Shown: positions 12,072 through 25,445, numbered from the stretch's first letter. The stretch is 64,000 nt of DNA from Notospermus geniculatus (GCA_002633025.1 NMRB01000724.1:138568-202567); one strand, 5' to 3'. Numbers and translations are program-made. Notes: a model not told the origin generated them from the sequence alone.

Positions 12072-12964
12072 TATCTTGATAAATTTTATAAATTCAGCCA
12101 AATGTCAAGGTGAAGCGCAGTACATCTGAAGGTTGTTTGGCTTACAGCTATGGATTCGCTTACAAACTATCCACTCCTCTGTGAAATACTAAAAATTACA
12201 GAAAGAAAAGAACTGTTGGAAAATCCTATCTGTTAATTGTCCCCAGGTTTCATAATCTCTGCAAAATGGATACAGGGAAGGCAAGATCAAGTTCTGACTT
12301 GAGGACAACTATCACGAGTACAAAACTAGAATTGTATTGAAGTATAAAGTGTTTTAATCGATATTGGTAATTGCCTTTGGAACAATGTACATAATCTGTC
12401 ATTTTCAAGCGATTTATTATTGCCTTTATCTCATCTGTCACTGCTAACCTCTGTCTCCTCCCTTTGGGTTTTACTGAACCCGAGGTGATATAATATGACA
12501 CCAATTCAACAAGTGTTATTTCGAATCATTTGCTTTTTATATGGTGCATGATTTTAAATGGCAATTGATTAAATCATATATTTGGTTTCTCTTTATGGCA
12601 TAATTTGAAGTCATTTGATATCACACCAATAAATGCAATGAGATTTATTTGAAAATTCCAATTGATGAGTTTAAAAGTCATTTTTGAAATGCTGCACCTG
12701 TGCTTGTTTGTAATACAGGATCTAAAGTTAAAGTAGAATGTGCAGGAGTGCTTATTAATAATCATATTCCATTTTGTTCAGACACAGTTACTCAGAACAC
12801 TCAAAACCCCAGTGAAATCCAGAAGTCTTTTTCAGCGTGGTAAATATCTGGATCATGTGTTATTCAGGTATGTTTTTCAAATATTGTATTTGATACTATT
12901 GAAAATATTCGAATCTAAACACCATCACACTGTGATAAAGTGTGATATCCAAAGAACGAGAGAG
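12072..12964. other. Unique AT-rich non-coding sequence
   Basis: Nothing recognised on either strand. Confidence 0.55.
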
Positions 12965-13070
12965 CACAAAAATTGATACACAAAATGATAAATATCAAGA
13001 AGTCAACTTCCAGAATCTTCTGGGGCTCTTCCTCAGGCACTTTTCAGTTGGAGAGACCAGAAAAGACTAA
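12965..13070 (-). mobile_element. Retroelement 3'-end fragment (CTGAGGAAG motif)
   Basis: Read on the minus strand, the fragment contains CCTGAGGAAGA, then attctggaagttgacttctt, then tttgtgtatcaatttttgtg. The same order is found in the fragments at 26431-26523 and 37210-37345. CTGAGGAAG followed by a short hairpin is common near the 3' ends of Penelope-like and other retroelements, but the class cannot be fixed from this fragment. Confidence 0.5.
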
Positions 13071-16000
13071 TCGAGTATTGAAACCAAGAAAGAAGAGTCC
13101 AACACTACCACTGATGAGCTCTCCAATATTGCTACCCCTTTCCTGAACAGAGAACTTGTTCATAAACCTTGTGAATACTGGATAACCTCAAGTAAAAGAG
13201 CATACGAATTGTTACTCTTGGGAGAAAATGAGTTTTGTTCCATTGAAACATTTTGAAACATCAAAAGCAAAGGAGGAAGAATTTCTTTTGTAATATGAAA
13301 TACCATCTGATAATTGAGATTAAACTTCTTTTTAATCCGCTTACACTTCAAATATATCCTCGGATACCCTCTGGTAAAAAAGCAAGGTTTCTGACTTCTT
13401 AATCATAATAGAGACATACGACTCTGAAAATATTTGTTTTATATGATTTATTTTTAAGTCTTTTAACTTTAAACTGACTGACACTTGAGCCCATAGGTTT
13501 ACTTTTCAAGTTCTTATTAATCTCCTTCTTTGATTGGCAAAGCCTTAATGAGGCAGGATTTTGTTGTGTTCCATAACATGCCAACCCTGGAGGATAAACC
13601 TGAACCAAACGCATTTCTTCTCCTTTGACAGGGAGAGAGTGCTATAAAAACTTCGTATTGATGTGCACAAAAATATCATTTTCCATAGAATTTTAGAAGC
13701 AATTATTAGTCATAAGAAGACAACGGCAGGCTTATGCCTGAGGGAGGGGTGTAGTTTTGAAAGTGGAAGCTTTAAATCTAATTCTCATACTTTTAGACAG
13801 CTATTCACATACACTTCGGGAATCAGTTTGATAGTCATAATTGTGGGTTTTGTGACTAGGCCTATCTCTTGATTTATCTTCGTAATCCATGATCTATTTT
13901 AATGTGATGAACCATGTAGCTTTGCCATATAGGCCATATAAAAAATCGTTAGTTTAGCATCAGTCGTACTTGTAAAAAGTGAGGAGGGAGGAGATTTTTT
14001 TTGATTTTTTTTATTTTCATACTGAAATGTGATCATTGAATATGTTGAAAGAGAGCTTTGAAGCATTGCACCTTAAATCATACAATGGACAAACCAGGAA
14101 CTCAAAAAAGGGTTTTTATTTCAAAAAGGACCTATTTTACGAGTCGGTGGCCCCATTGAGAATCATCAGATATTGTTGTAACGTGGTAAAACTAGAAGGA
14201 AAAAGTAGGAACAAAATTGAAAAAATATTTGAGGAGGCAAGAAATTTTGAGGTGGGAGGTGATGCTAAACTATAAAGATTATTTTATGTGGCCTTATCTT
14301 AAAGAATAGTCAATTTGGACCACTCCATCCTTTGTCCAAATTCTGCTTGTTACAAAAAATGGCTTGACCTGTGTCAACAAATAACAGATTTAGGAACTGA
14401 AAAATTGCCTTTACGTTATCCGCAAGATTTTTTGCACAGATATATTCTGAATATATTCCAGAATATATTCTGGATATATTCTGGAACATGACATCCAATG
14501 GGTTAACTGATGAAAGAAGGAAGGAAAACAAATGCTAGATTCTGTACAAATAAAACACGCATCTTGTAAATTATATTCCATTTAGATTTATAGGTTTGTA
14601 CAGATGCGTCTCCATTGGATTAGGCCATTTGGGAGTCTACATTATGATCAATATCCGAGTCTGACCTTCATAAATCATTCTGAGCCAACCCAGCCTCCAA
14701 ACGGCCAAAGAAAATAATCCTTCGAACACCATCAATTTTTAGATTAATTAATTCAAGTTGAACATGATCAGACCTTTTAATTGCAGTTGAGAGTCCAAGC
14801 GTCCCCTGACGTGAATAAATTGGGGAGGAGCAGTGTTGATCGAGTTAATTGTTGTTCCATCAAAGTGACCTGTTACTGGTTGTGACTTTCACCGGCGATC
14901 TTCAGAAGATGTCTGTGTTGGGAGATTAGGCTGTTGTATCAGGATTCACATTGGTTTTCGCATCGGAAGCGATCGGATCAGGAGGCTCATCTAATTGATA
15001 GCTGGTTTCATGTGTGATCTGGCGAATAACTCAGGATATTCAACGGATTCAATTTTCCTTTTGGATATTGAAACTTGGATTAAGTATATCTCTTAATGGA
15101 GTTCAGTTACGACACATTTAGTCACTTAAATATCAGAAATACCTCATGATATTCAATTGAAATTTATTTGGTTTGTGTCGCGCAGACTTTGGAATAAAAT
15201 GATTTGTTCCTTATAACATGTGGAACTCTTCGAAATGAATAATACGGATTAGCAGAAAAGTAATCACTGCATTATTTATTGCCACAAGAGAAACATTAAA
15301 GGACGTGGTCAGTATCTTTTTGCCTGTCAAATATTTTACATGGTGTCATTTTGCACTCTCAGCTGTCAAATTTGAGATTGATCCATGTTCCATGGTTTGT
15401 TTAACAAAACCACTTACAGGACAAAAAACATAGAGTATTTGGTTTCCCATTATATTACCATCGTGCCCGCTCAATGCGTTGTAGATTTTGTTCCTATCGA
15501 TGCTAAATACAATAGCTAACCGTTCTTGAGGTACTTAGCCATATAAGAAAACATTATCAATTCAGTTAGGAGCTAATTGTTGGAATAATACATTATTACT
15601 ATGCTGGAATGGCTCTTGGAAGTGCAGCTCTCGTGTGTAGCCTGGCGGATTAACCATTTCAGCTGATTCAAATTGTTTGCAATATCTACTCGGGCTTACC
15701 TATTAAGAACCATTACCAATAAGGATATGAGTTGAAATACTGATCAATACACTGAAAGCATTTTCCACCATTTTGGATACTGGTTAAAGTCAAGTTCGAA
15801 ACGCTTTCTAAAAGTTTAGTCTGTTCGGAATTTATAATCACTGGTCACTTTACGTTTCGCATTACAACTTTTCTACAGCTGGAACAATCCTTTCACTCTA
15901 TTTGTAATCATATGCATTTGTATGATCTATAACTTTGTGAAGATGGCCATTGAAACGTGCAGCCAATGAGAAGTTACAGCTTCACATGAGATATTGAGCC

Positions 16001-18092
16001 TGATTCATGTTGGTGAAGAGTTCAGTTCAGTTGGAATAAGATGCATAGGGAGATATCCGTGTCAGATTTCACAACCATCCTCTGGTTCAGAGGAAGCACC
16101 AGGGTTTTTGCGATGATTTGGATGCCACGTTAATTTGTCAGTGTATGTTTTATCTCATGCACAATGGAGTTATGGCACAAAAGAATCGACAGGAACCAAT
16201 TAAGGACCGCCTCACCGACCAACACATGGCAAAACATCGTATGTATGACTCTCAACCTCTTTATGTTTACATGTCTGCTTTGCTAGTATCATCAGCCATG
16301 TCCACCAACGTTTGTTACCTCATAGTCCTTTTAGATATTTTTTCACTCAAACTAGAATCAAAACCATGCACATATTATCTATAACACTACACACTATTTA
16401 AGTTCTAGTTACACTGAAACTTTGCTTGATAGAGTCTCAAATAAATTGGTCGGAATACAACTTCTGTCAAAGCATGCGTTTTGTTTCACTCTAACTAGAC
16501 TTAATAATCTGTATCTGTGCATATTGATTCTGGTTATCGTGAACCACAGAAGCCATGTAGTCTTATTTTCATCCTTGGTTAACGTAAAAACCGAAAAAGA
16601 AGCAAAAGCTAATTTCAGCGATGTTTTGCTCTCTTTATCTGTTCTGCTTTGTGATGCAAAACTCTGACAAGAAGATTTAGATGAAAATCGTGAAAAATAT
16701 GTTTACTGCATGCCTATTCAGCAAACTGAAGTGTTCTTCAAGTAATGCATGCGAAAGAGAAGATGTGCCTAATATGATTAAATTCTGAGTAAACTTCGGT
16801 TTATTTTAATGGATTTAGCTTCAATCTAATGGATCTGTAACAGAAGTACTGACGTGGGAAATGCATGATTCCCCGTTAGCGGTTGTCTAAATCATGCATG
16901 AAAAACACATGAATAGCAATAATGACTGAATTTCCTTTTTGAATTTAATGGAGAAAGACTAGTTCTTCTACAGTTGGGATCCATCTGGCAGTTTTGGTAA
17001 AGGTGCCACATTTGTTAATGGAATTTGGTGTTGCGTGGTCATGCATGCTCTTCCTTAGCCTTGCCTGTATGGATAAAGTTGGAAGAAGCCTAAAGGAGTA
17101 GAAACCAGATTCTTGTATGACAGTATATCCTTTGCTTGCAGACTTCCTTCCAAAGAAGTGATTAACGGAGGAAGCCTAATCCACCTTAAGGTGGTGGCAA
17201 ACAGTTTGCAGGAGGATTGTTCAGTATCAGAAGCAAAAGGAAGGCAAATTTCCCTCAAAACATCAATTTGCCTTTCTCTGAAGAAATACCCCAAAATACC
17301 ATTTTGCTGGCAGATATTTCAAGAAGCCACTTTTAAGCCATAAATCTGCCCCTTCACCGTTCATATATATGCTCACATTCTTTTTATGTTGTCAAATTGC
17401 TGAAAAGGAGAAATAACATGAGAAAGTTTCGCTTTCCCATATCGATAATTATACATTTCTACTCCATTAGACTTCTCACAAGCATAAGATGCATGAAAAC
17501 TGTATAGACCACTTTCCTGTTCTCACACTAACCAATCTAACATATTCCTGGATTAGATCGACCTGAATCACCCATTGTATCTTCTCCACTCTTCTATCCC
17601 ACTTCCTTGTGGTAGGCTCCTTCAGATAGCTGTCCTCAAAACTCCTAAGTAGACATTTTCTGGGTAGATGTTCGACTTTTCTCTGGTTTTGATATCATGT
17701 AGCTCTTTGGTCTATACAAAGGATGTTTTCAATGGGATGTAGGGATTTGAGGGTAGAGTTAGACTGGTAAACAACATGATGTTGACTATGGTATAGGGTC
17801 ACGAAGTTGGGTAGAAGTAGACCATAGAGACTGTCGGTGTGGATATTGTACTTCAGTAAATCCTTTTTTTGTGGAGACTCGACCCCACATATTTGAATCA
17901 TTCTGCTCGTCCTAGGAAATAGTCGATTTGCTTTCTATCACTTGATCCTGTATTTCCCTCCAACCAGGAAAAAGGACTTGGTTGAGGTTGTAAAGCATCA
18001 CTGACAACACAGGGTCCTGCCATCTTCAAAGTGACGGAAGGGTTTGAACATATGATAGGCCTACATGAGTATCTGCTCTGAAACAACATCTT
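13071..18092. other. Unique non-coding sequence
   Basis: Five kilobases without recognisable exons, paired element ends or RNA genes. A small cluster of alternating GAA/TTC words at 14446-14488 is listed separately. All open frames are under 90 codons. Confidence 0.5.
14446..14488. repeat. Palindromic gaatatattc cluster (HSE-like spacing)
   Basis: Three near-copies of a roughly 13-base unit (gaatatattcc, agaatatattct, ggatatattctgg) lie in a row and alternate GAA and TTC trimers in inverted orientation, resembling heat-shock-element spacing (TTCnnGAA occurs twice). No gene lies nearby to regulate. Confidence 0.4.
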
Positions 18093-18210
18093 GGGACATA
18101 TGAATAAAGACTTAGTAAAAGCTTTTACTTGAATTTTGCAATGCAAATGCACTTGGCAATGCTGTGCAAATCTGAAGTAAAAGCATTTGCTGTCTTTATA
18201 CATATGACCC
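18093..18210. mobile_element. MITE of the GGGTCATATGAATAAAGAC family, copy 1
   Basis: The ends gggacatatgaataaagac and ctttatacatatgaccc are inverted repeats. The interior words gcttttacttgaattttgca and ctgaagtaaaagcattt also pair. Three further copies lie at 57537-57652, 57683-57800 and 58653-58741. Confidence 0.7.
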
Positions 18211-18997
18211 ATTAATTGTCTCTAAGGGATCTTATGTCAGTACGTCCAAGTCGTGATAGGTGAAATCTCCAATGGAACACAATTTGAGTGTTTCTGGGAA
18301 TTTGTAGCTACCCCAATTTAAGCAAACATATTTCAGCCACTTAAAAAAGGTAGTTCAGATTCCTACTTTGGCCCAGTAGGCCTAAGGTTTCGGCACGTTT
18401 TGACAGTTGAGCCTTAAAAAAGGGTTTTAATTTCTGCTATGCACTTCTGACATATCTAACATATAGGAAGTCAACTTCCAAAACTTCCAAAACATATAGG
18501 AAGTCAACTTCCAACTTCTGACATATCTAACAGGCCTTGTACCATTGTTACTCATTGTTTTATACTAAGACTCTCACCTATAGTTAGAACACTAATAAAT
18601 CAGTGTTGCCTGTTAACATTTCATGGAGTTACCTGCTTTCACACACTGCATGAAGGATAACTTCCTGATGTTTAACCCATTATCACTAACTAACAAACCC
18701 ATCACCTGAGCCAAACATTTCAATTTTCTTTTCGTACATGTTGTGTCTCCACCAAATAAGAGCTATCATATTGTTGATAAAAACTTGATAGCATTATTCT
18801 TAGCAACGCTTATTTCATTTTCCCCACTAACCGCAAAAAGAGTGATCTAAAAATTGAAATTGACTTTGCCGTGGCTGAATCATGTATAGGGAGCATGCAG
18901 GTGATGTCATATAGGGAGCATGCAGGTGATGTCATTGCATTATATCGTACCTTAAGAGAGACGGGTTGTGACCCATACATGTACACCGATACGCTAT
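18211..18997. other. Non-coding stretch with two small tandem duplications
   Basis: The word cataggaagtcaacttcc-like is duplicated at about 18465-18512, and tatagggagcatgcaggtga is duplicated at 18886-18930. Otherwise nothing is recognised. Confidence 0.5.
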
Positions 18998-19070
18998 AGA
19001 AAATGGCACCCTTTCATGTCGGGGGACAGACATTTTGGTCTGTCCCCCTCCATGGCGGGTGCCATTTTCT
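18998..19070. repeat. Nested perfect hairpin (73 bp)
   Basis: Outer arms AGAAAATGGCACCC (18998-19011) and GGGTGCCATTTTCT (19057-19070) enclose inner arms GGGGGACAGAC (19021-19031) and GTCTGTCCCCC (19038-19048) around the loop ATTTTG. This may be a tiny MITE or a structured transcript element. No flanking duplication was found. Confidence 0.65.
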
Positions 19071-22000
19071 TAATGTCATCAGTCTATATCTGCCCTATTG
19101 GATGGCAAATGACGTTGTCGACCCACATGGTGCATTTTGTCGTCGGCGCAAATGGAGTTTGTGTGACTTCAACCATGACGTGATCTTCACATGGCACACA
19201 TTGTCCTGGACGTCAGCATGGTGGACCGCCAGTCAAACATGACGTCACAACGAGCCAGTGCACTGCTCTCTCTACTGGCGAGCGAAACAACACAGTCAAC
19301 TTGCCATACCTCTTGTGCATACTATCACTAGCAGTATTTGATGTCATCAATGCAATTAAAGTTATAAGTTCTCCGCCTCTCTCCCAATCAATATCTTTCT
19401 CTTACTAATCATCAGTATGCGGTGGCTTTCACGCTGTAGTTACAGAGTCGGGGCCATCTGACACTATAATCACCATTTCCTTTCTATCAAGTTAGAATTC
19501 AATATATTGGTCCTGTTATTCTAATAGGGGATAATTGTATGACACATAAATTGACCATCCTCATGTATCGACATTATGGATACAGGGAAATCAATTGTCG
19601 TAGGCGTCGACGGTTTGTTTTAACACTGCTGGTGCAAGATACAGCTGGACGGACAAGCTCATCCTCAAGTCATGTGCCTTATGGAATAAGGAAGATGAAA
19701 CTTTACATAACCATTTCTATTCTGAATCTGGTATAGTCACAGTGGAATCTGGTATAGTGGGACAGTGATGCAGAATCCCAAGATTTTCGTCATGATGTTT
19801 TCAAGTGAAATTGCGATAACAATCTATGAGATAAGTTAGATCTAAACCAGTATTTTCTATCTTTGCTCTTGCCTCAGGGAGTTAGAGTTTTAAAAAGTTT
19901 TAATTGATCAAAAATCTCGGTTTTCAGCTTTCAATGATTTCTCTTTCTTTTTCGACTTAGCCAATTTTCTTGTATATCTTGTTTTGAAAACGTACCCTCT
20001 GTATGTTGATGCCTCAGGCAAAATCTATTGATTATACTTCTTATAAAATTTCTCATTAGTGAAGTACTTCAAGTGCAACTGAAATGAGAACTTGAATGTT
20101 CTTTATCTTTGAAATACTATCTGTGATGAGACTGGCAGTATCCTGAGTTTGGCAAGTAACCCATCAGAGTTGTCATCATAGGCTTTACCTTCAAACCCAA
20201 AAAGATCACTTAGGTCTTCTGAGCAACCTTATCAGTTGATCAGTGATGTTTGTATATTTTGTGAAGAACTTCAAAGATATAATGCTGTTAAAGTAAGACT
20301 CTGTTGGAAAAATGCCTCTAAATTTGAGCGCATTCTTGAATTTAGTCATTGTATCACTTTGATATGAATTTCACTTGTGGTTTTTGCTGAAAAGTGTCTT
20401 CTGATCTATCCTTCATTAGGCCTATGATTGTTTGGCTTCTGCTCTGTCTTTGTGCCTTAACACTTTTGTTACGTGGGACCCCGTCACCGGGTCATCCAAA
20501 CCCCCACGAAATTTCCGTGGGACCCGGTCACCGGGTCCTGTATAATGGAAGGTTTAAGTTAGAACAGATTTTTGTTAAAACAGCTTACGGATAAAACAGT
20601 TGTGAAAGTATGGGCCTCCGTAAGCTGGTGACCATACATACCAGTTACGAAAGGGTCACGACCGTAACAGTGTCAGAATTCTGTTGTTCTCCTTTATTTC
20701 TTCTCTTGGGAAGAGCAAATCAGATATGACCAAACTGATTCTTAAATCTACATCACAAAAATCAAGTATCTAATGCTTCATCAGATGAAGGACCACTTCA
20801 TATTATGAAGATGTTTTAAACACTTCTCATAGAGACTCGGTACATCTGTGCTTTCAACAGATGCTGAGGCTCCCGCAGAGTTAATACCGTAGTGTTAAAT
20901 TTTTTTCCTCCACTGTGTTTTCTAATTCTCTGGCATGTACCCAGGCATGGTTCTTCTCTGAGTAGAAATACAAGTTAAGGGTAATTTAAACTTTTCCTTC
21001 TGCTTATTTCTCTGAGCAGACTTCACTGCGATGTCTTTCAGGAACGTGCAAATGTGTGTGGTTTTAGCTCCATATGCTGCATGTAGGGATGGATTCCTGT
21101 ACCGAGCTTCAGTGAAGATGAAGTTCTACACCTGTTTTGGTGACAGCTACCTGCCATGTTGTTTACTACAGAGCATATTAAGTAACATGCAGCAAGCTAA
21201 TTAGTCTCCGGGTAATGTACGTGCCTTTGTGTCGGCCTAACATTATAGGCTACAAGTTTACTCTCCAGTGACTGAACCAGATATGCAAAAAAACGAAACA
21301 ATGTTACAGTCTTTATTCGTCTAAAAATGGTGGAAATGTCAAATGTTGTTCTATCTGAAGTTCTCTTGCCGATCATATTGCGTTGTGACTAAGCCTTCTA
21401 ATTTGGTGACCGGTTTGTTTCCACGCCGGCTCTCTTGTCCTGCATACACATCCATTTACTGTCTTCTTATCCATAAAATGCGAACAGTTTGCTATAGCCT
21501 ACAAGTGTTGTATAAAAATAACCAACAACCAAACACCATTGTTGTGAACTAATACACCAAGTCGGAAAAAGAGGCGTGCTATTAATTAGTTGAGAAATGT
21601 TGCAAGTTTGTGGTGTGCGTTCTTTAATGGTATTATTCCATTAGGAGGAATTTGTAAAAATTACTCATATTGGAACAACTTTGGTGTATGTTGCAACTTT
21701 AATTGATAAAGCAGAATGTTGAGGTAAATGTATCTATTAAATCTCATTAGCATTGTCTCCATTAACCCTGTGACGTTCAGTGACTTTGGTCGGGTTTTGC
21801 CAGACTTGGTCACATTTGGTAAGAAGAATGTGAATTTAGATCTAATGCAGCACTAACACTGAATTTGGAAATAAACCCACTAGTGATGAAAATTGTTTTA
21901 ATTTGAATGTCTGAATCATAACTTTGGGTACACTCATTGCTTCACTCACAGCAGTTAGTGAATAATTGAAAAAAATTCGTGAACATAATTTTCAGCTGAT

Positions 22001-22494
22001 GCTACACTGCTGAGATGATGCAAAGTGATGATGATTTAGCCTACCCTCAGGCAATGAGAAGCTAGTCTTATTCTGTTACTAGTTTTATTGGAATTCATGC
22101 TAATATTGTCGATATGATAACGTTCAATACTACACGTCGTTGACCGTGTAATGAGAATTTATTCGATAAAAACTCAAGAGATGCTAAACTAGTTGATCTG
22201 ATGTTAGTGCTCTTAGCACAGGTAGCTGTGGGTCGATTAGGATATAGCAAGTGGAAGTTACATTACCGTACGGTAAATGCTAATCTAAAATGTTTCATCA
22301 TCATGAAAAAAGCTGATGTGGTGTGAAGGGAAAACTTATCTATTTTTATTTGCATAAACTGAGGAAGGGTAAATGCATCTGTGAAGGAAATATTTTTAAT
22401 TTCCTACTCAATGATGCTGAGCGATTTTGCCAACAAGGCCCCAAAAGTGAGGGAAATTTGTTAGGAAAGTTTCTAAATTCTCACAAACAGTTTT
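19071..22494. other. Unique non-coding sequence
   Basis: No exon or element ends recognised. A short GC-rich duplication of gggacc/ccgtcaccgggtc lies at 20474-20540. Open frames are all under 72 codons. Confidence 0.5.
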
Positions 22495-22526
22495 GTTGTT
22501 ATGGATGTACGTAGTTGTCAGTTTTT

Positions 22527-23529
22527 AGCCCGCTTGGCCGCAAGGCCCAGCAGGGCTTATGCTGTGGTTGGGGTCATTGAGTGGTGGTCTGTCGTGCGTC
22601 AAGACGTACATACGTACGTACGTAAGTACGTCCGTAAACTTTGGTTTGTTAGCGCTTTAGCGCCTTTATTTTTTGACGAATCTTTTTGGCCTTTGGTGGG
22701 TGTATATATGGGCCTAAGATCTAGGTCGAGTTCGACTTTGAGCACGGTTGGATTCCTATTTTGGCCTCCAGGGGGCGTTTTGTGCATCCGTAAACTTTGG
22801 TTTGTTAGCGCTCTAGCGCCTTTATTTTTTGACGAATCTTTTTGGCATTTGCTGGGTGTATATATGGGCCTAAGATCTAGGTCGAGTTCGATTTTGAGCA
22901 CGGTTGGACTGCTATTTTGGCCTCCAGGGGGCGTTTTGTGAAAAATTACAAAGGGCTATATTTTGATAATGGTTTGAGTTATCGTGTTGAAACTTTGTAC
23001 ACATGTACCTCAAGGTTATAGCAACTTACAGATAGCATTTCGGTGAAATCTGATTCTTGACATTGCCACCAGGGGGCCAAAACCAAAATCACCTAAAGTG
23101 CCAATTCTCCCTAACTACGAGACGGATCTTCATCAAATTTTTATCATGGGTATATCTAATGAGGATACATAACACTATACCCCAGTTTTTAATTTGACCT
23201 AATTTTCACGGTCACAGAGGTCAAAGTTTGTCTGAAGTTACGAAATTGGCACTTCTTGTAATGGTTTCAGCTATTCCTTTGAAACTTTGCACATATCTAC
23301 CTCTAGGCTATAGCAACTCACACACAAAATTTTGGCGAAATCTGGTTCTTGACTTTGCCACTAGGGGGCCAAAACTAAAAACGGATCTTCATCAACTTGT
23401 TATCCAATGATACTTTTATATGGCAATTTGGCATGTTTGTACTTTTTATACGATATGGCTTAAGTGAGATTGCTGATGATTCGTACAACTATGCTGTCAA
23501 GCCAAGCGGGCACAGTGCCATTGGCACTA
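22527..23529 (+). mobile_element. Helentron-like element E3, empty site known
   Basis: The 5' end AGCCCGCTTGGC (22527-22538) pairs locally with later bases (AGCCC with GGGCT at 22553-22557, CTTG with CAAG). Its complement GCCAAGCGGGC sits at 23501-23511, followed by a perfect hairpin AGTGCC, ATT, GGCACT (23514-23528). An ACGT microsatellite lies at 22602-22636. Body spacings of the agggggc words are 156 (22765 to 22921), 145 (to 23066) and 292 (to 23358), so the 145-146 period holds after the first unit. Copy B at 33987-34000 has an uninterrupted T-run where the element sits in A, so the insertion was into T/T. A 146-codon open frame here spans repeat units and is not a gene. Confidence 0.75.
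23209..23223 (+). promoter_or_regulatory. Nuclear-receptor-like DR3 in E3
   Basis: CGGTCA at 23209-23214 and AGGTCA at 23218-23223 are spaced by CAG, within the same flanking words as E1 and E2. The first half-site has one mismatch. Confidence 0.3.
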
Positions 23530-24229
23530 TTTTTTTCTTGGCATTGGGTGTGCCTGGATAGTTGCCTTGATTTCATGACGAATGCGGATGTGCCGTGTTT
23601 TCATGACCAAACTACTCACAGTCAAGACATTCAACTTGCAGCTTAAAAAGCACGTTTGGCTTTACAGATATTAAGTGTCACTCCATTCGAAGAAGATCAG
23701 TCTTACACACCTCGAACTTTACAACACATCGTAAGAATTTCAGATATCATCAATGTGGATGAGGCGTCCACGTTATCAGCTTTCAGTAGTTTTATGAAAA
23801 TTAAGATGTAAGCACCACAGTCCTTAAGAACTGGTAAAAAACCTATCAAAATGGTAACCCAACCAATCATTGGGAAAGCACAGTCATCAAGTCATGAGAA
23901 TGATTTATTTCCAATATCGCTGTCTTCCAGATGAGTGATTGAGAAGCTGAGCCCTCCTCACCTCAGATGACGGCGAGTCATTTTGTCATGTTCCCGAATG
24001 ATTGATGGCATCCAACATCGGAGCAATATAGTCATATCTCTTTTATCTCATGTTTGTTTTTTGAGAAGGAAGGTAGCATGTGGAGATGGGACCAAATCAT
24101 TGTATTGAAACCCTTGCAGCTACTGTAGTTTGGCTGCCTCTAACTAACAGAGGACCTGCTCCAAAATCTTTGCAATCATCGTGGTGCTGATTGCTGTCGC
24201 CTTTTCACCAACATTTTAAATCCTATGTG

Positions 24230-24476
24230 TATGATGGTGTGACCGGTTTTCCTGGTACTAAGCCATGTAGGCCTAAGACTTTACCGCCCGATTGTGGCAT
24301 TAGTCACTTTGCGTCCGTATTTATTTTGTTATGTGTCGAAAATAGAGATATTAATTTACCGTGAAATGTTTTCGTGAAATGTTTCACGGGCGCGCGCGTG
24401 AATAAACGTGAACGAACGGGAAAAACGGGAGTACCACGAAAACTGTTCTGCCCCGAAAACTGGTCACTCCATCATA
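24230..24476. mobile_element. TA-target MITE private to copy A
   Basis: The ends tgatggtgtgaccggttttc (from 24232) and gaaaactggtcactccatca (to 24474) are inverted repeats flanked by TA on both sides. Copy B lacks it (cctatgtgtacatatctc near 35510). The interior holds a gaaatgtttcacgggcgcgc stretch. Copy A also has about 40 extra bases just downstream, so the site changed more than once. Confidence 0.7.
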
Positions 24477-25037
24477 CATGTGATCCCTCACCAGCAAACC
24501 AGCACACCAGCTCGACCACCAGGCCAAGACATAACCCGTCACCGAGGTGAAGTTTCTTTTGATTACTTTCATTACTCAGTCCTTGTCAGTAACTTGCATC
24601 TGGTCCTCTGTCAGTGGCACTTTTTGTGGTGCACTCTTCCAGACCCTTGTATTCTGTACCAAACAATGAATTCAACTTAGTTTAAGATCCTTGATTACTC
24701 TGCTTTACAGGATGGCATTTATGGCAACATTTACTCAAAAGCAAACTGTTGAGTTATGATAACAGCTTCATCTTACCAGTAAAAAGACTTACACATGTCT
24801 GGTTTTATGCAAATGAACCAGCAAACATTCCTTGCTGTGTTGATGCATGTCAGAATCTCATCATGTCATTATCTAATGGATTGGCTCGGAAATCTTTACA
24901 CCATTAGGAAGTGCTCAGTGGACTAATTTCCTTTGTCGTGTTTAAATATTCATGAGATGAGTAGGTGACAGTTCAGATTTACAAATGACCTGGTATGAGA
25001 AATATCACACCAACAAGACAACTTGGCACATTTTTGC

Positions 25038-25165
25038 ACGTAACTTTTAATCACCAGCACTCAGGGGCAGCACGCCTTAATTTTAATCGCCAGCACTCAG
25101 GGGCAGCACGCCTTAATGACTAGGCCAAATTCCCATCTTCATTAAAGATTGTTCAATGACCAATG
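25038..25165 (-). mobile_element. tRNA-like SINE fragment with internal duplication
   Basis: The minus strand reads TGGCC-TAGTCATTAAGGCGTGCTGCCCC-type sequence resembling a tRNA head (A-box-like TGGCCTAG). A 35-base piece (cgccagcactcaggggcagc and neighbours) is tandemly duplicated. It is present in both copies A and B (36040-36165), so it predates the duplication. A related copy with an intact TGGCCTAGTGG lies at 34905-34985. Confidence 0.5.
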
Positions 25166-25170
25166 ACCTA

Positions 25171-25445
25171 ACTTTTAAGGGGGATTTTTGGTTCATTTAA
25201 AAAAAGCATTACCATCAAGGTGGTGAGGACCAACCACACTAGTTTGCATTTGATTTGGGTACTGAACTTTTAAGGGGGATTTTGGTTAAAAAACCCACTA
25301 ATATCAAGGTGGTGAGGACAGACTAGTTTGCATTTGATTTGGGTACTGCACTTTTAAGGGGGATTTTGGTTTTAAAAAACCATTACTATCAAGGTGGTGA
25401 GGAATAAACAGACTATAGTTTGCATTTTATTTGGGGTACTGAAGT
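25171..25445 (+). repeat. Three-unit tandem repeat, about 90 bp per unit (copy A)
   Basis: Each unit runs acttttaagggggatttt, ggtt, an A-rich run, atcaaggtggtgagga, then tttgcatttgatttgggtac. Units differ by small indels. The same array is in copy B at 36170-36445, so it predates the duplication. Confidence 0.75.

Noticed and set aside
22501-22941. 146-codon plus open frame
   Set aside because: It lies across two 156-bp repeat units of E3 and encodes a duplicated peptide; the frame is a consequence of the repeat.
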